In this document: in pieces, positions 37,201-47,800 of the stretch | How the letters are laid out: every line of letters starts with the position of its first letter | Numbering within the stretch: the stretch's first letter is position 1 | Assembly: GCA_905160935.1 (NCBI GenBank) | Contig: CAJHZI010000548.1 | Coordinates: 1-64,000 of the forward strand | Reading direction: 5' to 3' | DNA from: Enchytraeus crypticus | Taxonomy: Eukaryota; Annelida; Clitellata; Enchytraeida; Enchytraeidae | Length of the DNA stretch: 64,000 bases | Notes under the pieces: generated by a model | Seen by the model: the letters and a program-made list of their open reading frames with translations, nothing else | What the model was told of the DNA's origin: nothing | Database searches by the model: none | Program-made: the position numbers and the translations under genes

Positions 37201-40200
37201 AAAGGATGACGTCCTTGAAATCATCCTTGCATCACAAAACGGACCTTAAACCTTTATTATTATTATTATTATTAAATATCAATCAACCCTAACCTGACAG
37301 ACGGTCTCTAACGCGTGCACCGCCCACGACCATGTTTCCATTCTCATCAGCTGTTCTCAACAGCTCTATGACCTCTGTGTGATTGGCTATGTTAGCTCCC
37401 ATGCGCGCAGCCGTCATTACGACAGATATGCACATCCTAGCGTCGTCGTGCTGACCTACAGGTCAATCAGTGCATACACAGGTCAATCAGTGCATACACA
37501 GGTCAACCAGTACACCATAGACATACACATCCGAGCGTCGTCGTGTTGACCTACAGGTCAATCAGTGTTGTTTCGTTGTTTCTGTGTTGTTTCCCAGATA
37601 TTGAGGAATAGATCAACCATTAACTGATCTAAATATTAGAGATAATCTTGCTGTGGCCCTTAGGAAAGTAAAGAGAATTAAAAGCACATTTACATTGAAA
37701 AGTATAGTAGACAGCACATCGAACAATCTTAAACACTGACAAATATAGCCGAGGAGCTAGCATAACGACAACCAGCCGTTTAGGCCTATCGAGGAATCTA
37801 TCTAACAAACTATCCTTTAAAGCAAAAACAAGCATTAAAAGAACCAGTTTAGTCTACGGAATTTGGTTGAGTAATTACGTGATTACAACAGTAGCGGTAA
37901 TACCGTCATAGTAGACGATGGCCCCGACAAGCTTGTTCTGTTTCAGCATGGGAAAGAGCTCGAGAGCCTTCGACTTGGAGAGAATGTAGCTTGACTTGAG
38001 TCTCTGTCGTCCCGCCACCATGTCGTACATCTTTATACCAGCGTAATAGTAGGGCAGCTGCCACAGCCTACAGACAACAGCAATCATCTAATAGTAGGGC
38101 AGCTGCCACAGCCTACAGACAACAGCAATCATCTAATAGTAGGGCAGCTGCCACAGCCTACAGACAACAGCAATCATCTAATAGTAGGGCAGCTGCCTCA
38201 GCCTACAGACAACAGCAATCATCTAATAGTAGGGCAGCTGCCACAGCCTACAGACAACAGCAATCATCGTAATAGTAGGGCAGCTATCACAGCCTACAGA
38301 CAACAGCAATCATCTAATAGTAAGGCAGCTGCCACAGCCTACAGACAACAGCAATCATCGTAATAGTAGGGCAGCTGCCATAGTCTACAGACAACAGTTA
38401 TCATCTAATAGTAGGGCAGCTATCACAGTCTAAAGACAACAGCAATCATCGTAACAGTAGGGCAGCTGTCACAGCCTACAGGCACTATTGGATACTTGTA
38501 GACAGGCAGCAGGTACTACATACTTGTAGACAGGCAGCAGATACTACATACTTGTAGACAGTCAGCAAGTACTACATACTTATAGACAGGCAGAAGATAC
38601 TACATACTTGTAAACAAGCAGCAGATACTACATACTTGTAGACAAGCAGCAAATATTACATACTTGTAGATAGGCAGCAGATACTACATACTTGTAGACA
38701 GGCAGCATGATAGGCAGCGGATGAGCAAGATGGGGAGCTATCTGCAGAAGGTTTCCTCGCTCAGCAAGAGCTTCCTTCACCATCCTGTACTGCTCACGAT
38801 CCAGACCAAAGACGGCTTTTTGCAGGTATCTCACACCTCCGTGCAGCAGCTTTGTGCTGCGACTGCTTGTGCCCGATGAAAAATCAAACTTCTCTACCAG
38901 TGCCGTGCACAGACCTGCACAAATAGCATAGAAACAAGAGAAATTTCGATTTATAATGGCACATATGACAATTATCTTAAATGATTGGATCTCTTGAATT
39001 TCTTGGTCAATGGACCATTGTGTTTGAAGGCAGATAGCGAGTACGAAAGTGTACCTTAAACCTGTCTATCCACAGTACACGAGAAAAAAATGTAAACACG
39101 CATTATAGTGAACGATCAACTAGGTTGATATCTATCACTTTTTAATACCACATGTTTAAACTGTCAGGCAATTTAGTCCATTTTCCATATAACCAGTTCA
39201 GTGAATGTCCGAGATTTTACTCTCAGATCAGCACGGCCAGGAATCGAACCCACGAGGTTTCAATTCACCCCAGGATATGTCATTTAAAACCTCATGACGT
39301 TACCCATACGCTAGTAAGACATTCGAGAGAGAGAATAGTAATTATGAAATGATAAATATTTTTCTCTCACCCCTGCTGACAGCATCAAGCGCCACGCCGC
39401 ATCCAGTGGCGCCACCACCGATGATCAAGACGTCGTAGTACTTGGTCTGCAGAGAGTTGATCTGCTCCGCTCTGCTTGGCAGCTGAGTGTTTGCAAACTT
39501 CTGCTGCTGCTCCAGGCTCAGCTCACACCCACTCGCTGATAAACGCTGTGATTAAACAAATCAATCAGTAAGAGACATGTTATCTCTCTCTCTCTCTCTT
39601 AGTGCACTGCCTACTGGCAGATCCATGGTATATAATGCCTTCACTCTTCTCTCTTCCGCCTTCCTCTTCATTTCCACATATGAGTGGGTCGTTAAATCAT
39701 CTAACATACCTAATTTTGGTCTGCCTCTGCCTCTTTTTCCTTCCAGTCTACCTTATATGACCTCTCTTAAAATGACCTCTCTTCCTCTCGTAGAATGTGT
39801 CTAAACCCACTCTTCTTCCTATTTCTTAATACATTATATATTTGCTAAGATATAACTTCTAAAATACAGTCGGTATTCTCAGCTAAATCTTTGAGTGCTT
39901 GAATGCATATCATTCTGCATACCATTTTCTTGTATAATAAAGGTTTAACGTCCGTTTCCTCATACAAAGATGATGTCAGGGACGTCCTCCCATCACATGT
40001 CACTACAAATCGATTCACCTCAGGCGCTCTGAAAAAACATGTGCTGAACTGCACTCATATAAACTGCACACCCTTCCATTTTACATCATTGGTCGACTGA
40101 TAAAGGATTTCAGTGGAATATGTGGCACAGTCAGATATTCTCAGATATATAAGCACACTTTCTCTCAACTGATATTATGCTGATTGAGGTAAACTACTTG

Positions 40201-40544
40201 ATCCCAGCCAGGTTCTTGTGGTAGACTTTAGTGTCACAGACATTAAATATACACATCAAAGAGTTCTCTTATAGTGTTCTACGTTTAGCTCAGATGGAAG
40301 GCCATACGGTTGTAAATTCACATGACAAAACTTGTCACAGATTCAAGCGTCTGCATCTATAATACTTTATAATTAACTGAAACAGTAGTAAAGTTTAGAA
40401 GTTCTAATATGTTTTTCTTCCAACATTTAGACGTAAACAAACCGGAGCATCATAGAGGTTGGATATCGTCCATAAACACACGCCCGCTCCACCAGTAATG
40501 GCCGCAACTCCAACAAATCGCTTAAAAAATCTAAAACCTCTCAT
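28204..40544 (-). CDS. GPD2: Glycerol-3-phosphate dehydrogenase, mitochondrial (FAD-dependent), complete
   Basis: GPD2 oxidises glycerol 3-phosphate to dihydroxyacetone phosphate at the outer face of the inner mitochondrial membrane and passes electrons through FAD to ubiquinone. Exons in gene order: 40544-40443, 39545-39371, 38914-38692, 38067-37904, 37455-37294, 36301-36157, 35620-35535, 34942-34835, 33891-33757, 32404-32226, 31551-31420, 30538-30380, 29877-29692, 29344-29246, 28317-28204. All phases join and total 722 residues (human 727). The start MRGFRFFKRFVGVAA gives a basic-hydrophobic N-terminus suited to mitochondrial targeting or anchoring. The FAD motif IIGGGATGCG is at residues 75-84, followed by FSSGTSSRSTKLLHGG and SDGRVIFFLPW. 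Two EF-hands follow: DTDNKGYITINDL (from ~635, canonical) and DLNKNAQVDLGEF (from ~671), so calcium activation is expected. Most introns hold minisatellites that duplicate adjoining splice sites. The exon 13 donor (GTCGCT) is weak. Confidence 0.98.
28626..28645. repeat. Short (TC)n run
   Basis: Ten TC dinucleotides in GPD2 intron 14. The surrounding intron (28318-29245) shows nothing else I recognise. Confidence 0.8.
29365..29450. repeat. ~28-bp tandem repeat
   Basis: Three copies of TTCATCTTATTCCGCC plus GGATACAC in GPD2 intron 13, just beyond exon 14's acceptor. Confidence 0.85.
29888..30092. repeat. Palindromic ~26-bp tandem array
   Basis: About seven or eight copies of AATAATTATTATCTTAAATT and AAGAT. 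The unit is self-complementary (AATAATTATT core plus ATCTTAAATTAAGAT), so the array can fold into long hairpins on either strand. It lies in GPD2 intron 12, about 10 bp from exon 13. Confidence 0.92.
30149..30280 (-). mobile_element. tRNA-derived SINE family B, partial
   Basis: The minus-strand tail CGAGTGAGGAAACTGACATT and the GTCACTGACATCGTTTTCG body match family B. The B-box region is degraded. Confidence 0.7.
30539..30900. repeat. ~32-bp minisatellite duplicating the GPD2 exon 12 acceptor
   Basis: About eleven copies of CAGCGTATATCACCTGAATA plus CAATACATCTCA. In gene sense each unit ends TATTCAG followed by GTGATATACGCTG, the acceptor and first 13 bases of exon 12. Copies decay with distance from the exon. 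Confidence 0.93.
32040..32225. repeat. ~40-bp minisatellite containing the GPD2 exon 10 donor
   Basis: About five copies of CATAGATCTCTACACATATA plus a GGAGCATACAGC-type segment. In gene sense that segment reads GCT followed by GTATGCTCC, the last codon and donor of exon 10 at 32226. Confidence 0.85.
32405..33204. other. GPD2 intron 9, AT-rich low-complexity part
   Basis: CAATCAAT-like and (AAT)n-like low-complexity sequence at 32410-32760, then unremarkable AT-rich sequence. No gene, tRNA or named repeat was recognised. Confidence 0.5.
33205..33756. repeat. ~48-bp minisatellite duplicating the GPD2 exon 9 donor
   Basis: About twelve copies of ACTTACCAGCAATAGTGACC plus AGCTTGTTCTTGGCTGTAGA. 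In gene sense each contains AACAAGCTGGTCACTATTGC then TG/GTAAGT, the last ~22 coding bases and donor of exon 9. Each copy is also preceded by CTACAG or CTACAGC, which could act as an acceptor. Confidence 0.95.
33892..34280. repeat. ~45-bp minisatellite duplicating the GPD2 exon 9 acceptor
   Basis: Several diverged copies of TCTCCTCTCCTAACTGTCAC plus ATAGCACAACACATTACAAC. In gene sense each carries GTGACAG/TTAGGAGAGG, close to the true acceptor and exon start (GTGACAG/TTAGAAGAGG). Confidence 0.88.
35003..35256 (-). mobile_element. tRNA-derived SINE family A
   Basis: A full-length-like copy in GPD2 intron 7. Minus-strand order: AATGACTTAATAGCG-type head with A box, B box GGGTTCGAATCCC, GAGTAAAATCTCGGACATTC body, and a tail ending near the A-run at 35007. 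Confidence 0.9.
35656..35890 (+). mobile_element. tRNA-derived SINE family A
   Basis: A copy in the opposite orientation to its neighbour at 35003: head AATGTCCCAATAGCGTGG, B box GGGTTCGATTCC, tail ATAATGCGTGTTTACTTTT. It lies in GPD2 intron 6, with exon 7 between the two copies. The transcript could therefore form a duplex around exon 7. Confidence 0.9.
36420..36797. other. GPD2 intron 5, no feature recognised
   Basis: Unremarkable AT-rich intron sequence between exon 6 and the family B SINE. Confidence 0.5.
36798..36945 (+). mobile_element. tRNA-derived SINE family B
   Basis: The clearest copy: head CTGGAGCCAGTGGCGATGTC with an A-box-like TGGCGATGTCGG, B box AGGTTCAAATCC, body GTCCGTCACTGACATCGC, and tail GAGGAAACGGACGTTAACC. 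Confidence 0.88.
37190..37275 (+). mobile_element. SINE 3' tail fragment
   Basis: GATGACGTCC, then CATCCTTGCATC and AAACGGACCTTAAACC, with an (ATT)n end. This is a diverged copy of the tail shared by several SINE families here; compare 8965-8997, and 15853-15893 and 39938-39985 on the minus strand. Confidence 0.65.
37456..37575. repeat. Duplicated exon 5 edge and acceptor of GPD2
   Basis: The segment ACATCC(G)AGCGTCGTCGTG(T)TGACCTACAGG repeats at about 37524-37560, copying ~25 bases of exon 5 plus its acceptor. Short AGGTCAATCAGTGCATACAC repeats lie between it and the exon. Confidence 0.88.
38068..38480. repeat. 45-bp minisatellite duplicating the GPD2 exon 4 acceptor
   Basis: About nine copies of AGGGCAGCTGCCACAGCCTA plus CAGACAACAGCAATCATCTA. 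In gene sense each has TTGTCTGTAG/GCTGTGGCAG and continues into CTGCCCTACTATTA, i.e. acceptor plus ~24 bases of exon 4. Confidence 0.97.
38481..38691. repeat. ~28-bp minisatellite duplicating the GPD2 exon 3 donor
   Basis: About seven copies of GATACTACATACTTGTAGAC plus AGGCAGCA. In gene sense each has CTGTCTACAA/GTATGTAGTA, the last bases of exon 3 and its donor. The array abuts the exon 4 acceptor array. Confidence 0.96.
39090..39325 (-). mobile_element. tRNA-derived SINE family A
   Basis: A minus-strand copy with B box GGGTTCGATTCC and the AAAATGGACTAAATTGCCTG body, in GPD2 intron 2. Confidence 0.9.
39578..39790 (-). mobile_element. 3' fragment of LINE family 2
   Basis: The minus strand encodes the RPKLGMLDDLTTHMWK-like end found in the other fragments, with the GGCAGTGCACTAAGAGAGAG end at 39584-39610. 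It lies in GPD2 intron 1. Confidence 0.7.
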
Positions 40545-42229
40545 TCTTTGTAAACTGTCTGTTTTAACTAGCCAGTATTCTTTCTTTATTTGTCACATTA
40601 AAAGTTTATACTGTTACTCCATTATAAATTTAATTCTAAAGCAAACAACAACAATGTCAAGAATATAAATGATTAAATTATAAAAGCATGAATGCTAGAA
40701 ATGTTCTGATTACGTCTTGTTACTATCACTAGCAGCACTTGGTGTATTTGATAGTCAATCTGAGATGTATAACTTTGGCAATCATGTGTAAGCTTTTGGA
40801 CATTCCTAACAAAATTTCATTAAAAATAATCCAGCAGAAAAATGAGACAAAAGTTTATTAGTTTCCACAAAAGGTACATATTTCTACACAAATTTTCTGT
40901 ACCAATGAGTCTACAAAAATAATGTTGGTAAATATTTTCTATAAGCTGTAGCATAAATATTACTTGAAAACACATCAAAACTCTGTTGTAAAAGAGAAAA
41001 ATTATATTATCTACAAAAATGACAGCCTTAAATTTAGATTCCTTTGAAAAGAAGAGACAATCATTGGAACCAAAGCGTGTACAAGGCTCAAAACTATTAA
41101 ATTGTTTGTAACTAACTACGACCTGTTGTTTGCATTAGTAACAGTTTTCTGACAATATCTAAAGAGAGTATAAAACAATCAGATAGGTGAAGAAGCAACG
41201 AAAGGTCAATATATGTGATGAAGTAACATTTTTAAGGACCCAATAAGCGAATACTTCAGTACATGTATGTATGGTAGATCAATCACACTGAAAATTTCTG
41301 AGTACCTAAAGGTAAAAAAACTATAAAACTAAAAGTATGAGAAGCAGTTAGTATATCAAATAGTATTTGTATTGCGTCTAGAAACTAGAAAACAGAATGG
41401 TCTTGTCATGGTTATTTAAATGGACAGTATAAAATCTGAAACTAATAGCAAGGATGTCAGATAACTCAAGCTCATAAATTTCAATTGCATAATAAATATT
41501 TAATAAAACAATTATAAGATTAAGCGTACTTAATAAAATTATTAATATCAATCAGTGTTAGGCTTCCAAGCTTACTATAATTCATAAGAAATTAATAAAA
41601 ACGTTAAAATAAGTAATTTACTGTTTATTTATCAGTTAGTACACTTAGCTACAGCTGAAGCTCCTGAAGTCTTTTAGAAAGACAGCAAAGCGAAGCATCA
41701 GTGAATTCGATTTATCATAGGTGACATTAGGTGTCAGCAGCAGGCTAGTACTTGTTATTGAACTTGTTTGCCAAATTATGGATAATATTATATAACGATG
41801 AAGAATTTTTTATTTTTTGCTCGTCGTCTTTATTTTGGTTGCAGATTTCGATGTTGTCATTGACGACGGTAGTACTCTTATTATGCTGTTATTATTGTTG
41901 GCCTGGTTGCTATCAGAAGGGAAGGAAAATAAACTCCTCCGAAAAAATTTCGGTGATTTTCCGCAGGAGGAAAATTGCTGAATGATGTTAATTGCTGCAA
42001 TGCTATATGATTGCAACAAAGATCTTTAAAATAAGTATTTCTTTATTCTATGGATTGCAATCACAGACGCTGCAATTCTTCATATAAGTTTAATTATTAA
42101 AAATGCAATAGGATGTAATATGTAAGTTAATAACCGCTAAGGATACTAACCCTTTAATGTACCTGTATATTGTTTCCATACAATAAAGAAAAAACATTTA
42201 AAAAAATTAAAAACCGCATTCTTATTTTA
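40545..42229. other. GPD2 upstream region; no gene recognised
   Basis: This holds the expected GPD2 promoter (gene on -), but no element I can name confidently. GATGTTGTCATTGACGACGG near 41850 is shared with 53973-54000 and, inverted, with the GACAACATC repeats near 53521-53600. Confidence 0.4.
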
Positions 42230-42490
42230 AAGATCTTTGATTGTTTCAATATATTTGGGGTGGGGAGAGCAGGATTTAGCGCACTCAGTTAAGCTGCACG
42301 TCAATTGAACGAAATTAAGCTCCAACGCGCCGGTTAGTACTTTGTGAGTGACCATCTTGAAAGACCGAGTGTTGACAGCTTTGAAAGAAAAAACCCGAGG
42401 GTGTTGGAAAGTTATTCTTAAATCAGCGCCGGCTGCAACTGATGCGCCAACAAAAGGCAACTATTACTAACAACCATGGAGAGGAATGGA
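42230..42490 (+). mobile_element. 5S rRNA-derived SINE
   Basis: GAAATTAAGCTCCAACGCGC, then CGGTTAGTACTTTGTGAGTG and ACCATCTTGAA align with the internal promoter of animal 5S rRNA (GCTAAGC..GGTTAGTACTTGGATGGGAGACC). A ~120-bp body shared with 61267-61510 and 52425-52580 follows, with CGCCGGCTGCAACTGATG and ACCATGGAGAGGAATGGA. This is the SINE3 type of design. Confidence 0.85.
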
Positions 42491-44863
42491 GGAAATAACG
42501 AAAGCTACAAAAACAGCAACTAAGAAAGGAAACTATATAGCACATGCGGTATGTGATTTGTTTAACCATACTAACAAAAAAGGTCTACATCAACAAATTA
42601 TATTCATACGGTCTACATATTTGATTTCACTTTTGGAACGGAAATGACTTATCAAGATGATTCAACTGTTCAGATAATACATGCAGAATAATATATTATT
42701 ATTATTATATATTATTATAATAATGTATATAATATATAATGCAACTGTCAACGACATCGCTAATAACTTGCCTCTATTGGACTTGTCCAGTGAATGTAGC
42801 AGTGAAATATTGTTACTACTCAATAAAATTGGTCGATTTAAGGCTTTATGACACGGAATTTTTCTTGATCGTGATTAAATCGGTAGTTAAACTCTGATTA
42901 GGACTTAAACTTCCTTCATGAAACGGAGCATTAGATTTCTATAACTGTCCATGGACAGACTTCGTTTTATAACTACCATACGTTCTTGGATTCAGTGGGT
43001 AACTATATAAGTTTCATCCTATTTGCATATTATATTCCTTGATTATATTATTAATTTTGTAAACGGCATTAAACAAATTTATCCTATTTACATTTTTTGA
43101 ACATTCCATCTAGTTTTCAATCACACACCGTTAATCTCCAGCAACATACCGGTCAGTGTTACCATTGCACAATTTTCTCTAAAAGGGAAAAGTAATGTAA
43201 TCAAACAGAACAAGCATTAATATACGACTCTCTTTATTAAAATAACTACGACTCAATAGCAAAAGACAAGTTTTACAGAACATATTATAATAATACACCG
43301 CTGTCCATACAAGTTCGTCCTTCTAATTAATTAGCATAGTGACTTGCACTACACACTAGCTTGGGTAGTTATTGCATTACGCAAACCTCCATCAGAAATG
43401 GGCACTCTGGCTTTCATGTCATCGATGACAGTTGAGAAACTAACGTTAAACCAAACTCCTGGAAATACAGTACAATATCCTATATACTCTACTCTTGAGT
43501 CCACACGGCAGCGTATACGAGGCATTTCAACATTAGTTCATAATAGAAAATCTATGAAGTTCTCTAATGCGATCATAAAAGCTTTTCACAGACTCGCAAT
43601 TATAATTTACTAAACGATGATTATAAAAACTCAGCATACAAGAATATAACTCAGCATATATAGTATTAATACATAAACATTTGAACATGAACTACAGACC
43701 AACAGAACTGCTATAATTTAAACACTACTGAAAATGTCTTTAACTTGTACACTTACAGTTAAATTGATTTTAACCTCATAAGTATCAGATTCCTCGATTG
43801 CTTGCCACATAGAGACATCCAGCAAGGAATCAAAGATGGATCCTGCCTAGCAATACAGCGTGCTATCTATCACATTTTGACTAGTCAAATGATACAATTG
43901 TAAAGAATTCTAGATTTACCTATCTAATCAAATTAGTATTATACTCTATGACACATTTGTTTAATATTATGCAGATATTTCACACAACTGAATTCAATCC
44001 TTTCTTATTATAGAAAGTATTTAGAAGAACTAATGTTATATATATATATATAAAATAACCTGGAATTAAACTTTTAAGAAAATACTTGCTTATTTAATAT
44101 CTTCTCTAAAATTTTTCAGAGCATTCTAATCAAGAAGCTCGAAGTATTCTCAGACAATGTTTGTATTTAGTGTAAATTATAAATATTCTATAAAACATTG
44201 TGTTTTATTGACACACAAAGTAATCTAAGTATTATATTCTAATAACCTAACAGCAGTAATTTACCAAAGTATATACTTGTGAGTTATCAGTATAATGTGA
44301 ACTACAAACGCTTAAAACTTATGCAAATACAAGACACAATAAGAAAGTGATCATCAGTCCAAGGGCAAAATATACGTGTACAATAATAAAAATATCATCA
44401 AAGCACATAAAAAGTCTTACACTACATGTTCATCACAACAATTAAATACCTTTAATCGCATCGATATAAACAGAGGTTTATAGAAGAAACATACTATTAG
44501 TCATTCTAGTTAAAACTGATATGCAAATTGAACACATGGTATGATGAGAAAGTCGTATTTGGCATTCCACAAGGCTGCATTTCCTACATGTGGACGACAT
44601 TATAATGTGCACCAACCCAAAAAGAACCAAAGTTTATTTAATCGCCTAGATTTAACTATCGAAGAAAGATATTTTATTTTCTTTATAGATTTAAATTTAA
44701 GTTGAAAATCTTTATTAATGTAATTAATAGCTTACCTAGCAAGTCTCCATTCTATAAGGTTATAAATTACGTTTTACTATTAAGGAATTTCATATTCGAT
44801 CGAGGCAAAGTTACATTAATGTTTTTCTGGGTTGGTTCACTTGGCTATAACGTCAGTGGCAGC
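42491..44863. other. Cyclin B 3' flank; no gene recognised
   Basis: AT-rich intergenic sequence. AACTAACGTTAAACC near 43440 resembles the shared SINE tail. The 89-residue open frame at 43344-43613 shows no homology or composition that supports coding. Confidence 0.45.
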
Positions 44864-47800
44864 CTAGGCTGTGGTGGCCGCCGAGAGCAGCGGCAGATGG
44901 CCGCAGAGATCACGCAGTATGGGACTCTCGAGCACCGGTGATCTGCTGATGCGCATGAACTTTGAACTCTGATACTTGGCCTTGATGGCGGTCAGTCTTC
45001 CCGTGCCGGCGCTCAGTACGAGTTCCGCCATCTTCCTTATGATCGGCATCAGCTGGTCCTGCGTGTAGCGGCTGTAGTAGATCAGCGTCGATGTCTAGAA
45101 ACAGCAGAGTGTCATCAATGACAATAGTAGATTAGATTTGTTTTAAAAGACAAGATAGTAAAACATCCATGTTACATTTAAATAGCATTCCTAGTTTCGA
45201 TACTGTTCTATTTAACTCTAACCTTTGTTTTTAAACAGTGTGTTAGTATGCGCCGAAGTGCTCCAGTTAAGTGCTTTAACTCGAGACTATCCTTTGCAAG
45301 ACTTGATCAACTTTTTGTATTTTTCTTATGTGTTTCTGGGTGCGTTTTGTGTTGTGGACGTTGTGTGTGCTTTTCAGGATTATGTGTGGGCCTTGTTGTG
45401 TGGGCCTTGCTGTCTGATTTTTGAATCATAAATAGAAATTAGAAATTATAATAATGAAGATCTTATTATTTCACATGTGGGCGACATTATAATGACGACA
45501 TTATAATTTAATCTTATCACTTCCCCATTGTGAAAGGTCGCAACGGGGAAGATTTGCAAGATCAACAAAGCATCAAAGAACGATGGCGCGAATACACAGA
45601 AGAGCTTTACGCCGCCAAAAATCAAGATGAACAGCTCGGAGAGCTCATCCTGCAAGATGAACAGTTAGGAGAGTTCATCCCGCAAGATTACCTTGAACCG
45701 AGTATCCTCCAATCAGAAGTTGAATGGGCCTTGAAGCAGCTTCCATCAAGAAAGGCCCCGGGGGTGGATGGGATACCAGCGGAACTACTTCGAGTGTTAC
45801 CAATTCAAGCATTGACAGCCTTGTGTAAAGAGATCTGGGAAACAGGATCTTGGCCAAGCAACTGGAAACGGTCAGTCTTCATACCAATACCGAAATAGGG
45901 CGATTCTAAAGACTGCGCAAACTACCGTACGATCGCTTTAATCCCACACACAAGCAAGATCCTTCTAAAAATTATTCAGCAACGCACGACTACAATCATA
46001 GATCGTGAAATGCCAGATTTGCAGGGGGGTTTCCGTCGTGGTAGAGGCACTCATGATCACATTGCAAATTTGCGGTGGATCTTGGAAAAATCGCGGGAAT
46101 ATCAAAAGAAAATTTACCTTTGTTTCATTGATTACACCAAGGCTTTTGATTGCATTGAACACAACAAACTGTGGGTATGCTATCATAAATGGGTATACCA
46201 TCACACATAATTCGCTTAATAAAAGCACTGTATGAAATCAAGAGGCTACAGTAAGCACTTCTTGCGGAGACACCGATTGGTTTGGAATCAATAGGTGTGT
46301 GTCAAGGCTGTATTTTGTCGCCGTCTTTATTTAATATGTACGCAGAAGCAGTATTGCGGAAGGTAGATATGATTGAATCAACAGTAGGTGTGAAAATTGG
46401 TGGGAGAAACATCAACAACCTGAGGTATGCGGATGAAACCACTCTCCTCGCGGCGAGCATGTAAGGTCTGGAACAATTGATATTAAAGGTTAAAGAAGAA
46501 AGTGAAAAAGCTGGTTTGTTCCTCAATATTAAGAAAACCAAGATCATGACAACTGATGTTGCTGAAACCAAAATCAGAATTGACAATGAAGATATTGAGA
46601 CAGTCAACGATTTCATCTTTCTTGGTTCTAAAATCGTCCATGACGGAGAATCAGGACCAGAGATAAAACGGCGGATAGCAATGGGGCGCACTGCGATGAC
46701 TGGCACGATGAAAATTTGGAAGAGTAAAGACACAAGCCTCGTTACCAAATGCAGGATAGTCAATGCGATAGTCTTCCCAATTGCCACATATGGATGCGAA
46801 AGTTGGACGCTAAAAAAGGCGGATAGAAGGAGAATCGACGCTTTTGAGCTATGGTTTTGGAGACGCGTGTTACGAGTACCGTGGACGGCTAAAGTTAACA
46901 ATAGAGGGGTGCTAGATCGCATAAAACAAAGTATTTCTCTTGAAGGGAAGATCACAAAGCAAAAGTTGTCATACTTCAGACATGTCATGCGAGCGAGTTC
47001 AATTCAGAAATCAATTATGCTAGGACATGTCAGTGGAAAAAGGAGGAAAGGTTGTCAAAGAACGCGTTGGCTTGATACTGTAGAATTTGACCTCAACACC
47101 AGCATAGCGGATTTGAGGGAGGTGGTAAGAAATCGTGATACATGGAGACAGATAGTTCATAAAGTGTCCAAAAGTCGGCTTCGACTGAATAGATAACTCA
47201 TCATCATCATACTATTTCTTATTATGAAGATCTTACCCATGATGCTCTGGCAAGGAGTTTGATGGAGAGACAAAGGGCAGCTGCAGCAATCTCGGAAGGC
47301 TTCAGATGAACCATATCATAGTCAATCACGGTCAACTCCATCAGATACTTGGCTAGGGTATGCATGGCTGCGTCAACCTGTATCAATCAATCAAGCACTA
47401 ATACAGAACTTTCGGGCAGTCATATCACTGACTTCCATTACCGTATTATGTATATAAAGTTTATCCCGATCCTAGCTAAACTGAGATTCAAGGGAAGATG
47501 ACGATGATAGTGTATAGAAAGCATAGAAAGTATTCATAGATATTTGATAAGAGTGCGAGTGGCAGCAATAGCGAGGTTAATCAATCGATCAAAAAGGTTT
47601 AGAAGAATCGAGATAAGCCACATCATAGTCTACTAATATCAACTTCATCGTACATACAGGCATATATGTTTTGCTAGCATGTACATGGCAGCATCAATCT
47701 GTATCAAACAATCCTCAACTCTGAGGGATCTCGTGAAGTGAACCAGTCAACTCCTCAAACGACTAAGACTCGATTAATGTAAGCGTAGCAGAATAATCAG

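Noticed and set aside
43344..43613. 89-codon open frame
   Set aside because: No recognisable homology, no splice context, and it contains a SINE-tail-like motif.
46302..46988. Reverse-strand 228-codon frame
   Set aside because: It is the shadow of the LINE reverse transcriptase frame on +.
45530..47212. Functional LINE protein gene
   Set aside because: Endonuclease missing, several stops or frameshifts, and an altered catalytic motif.
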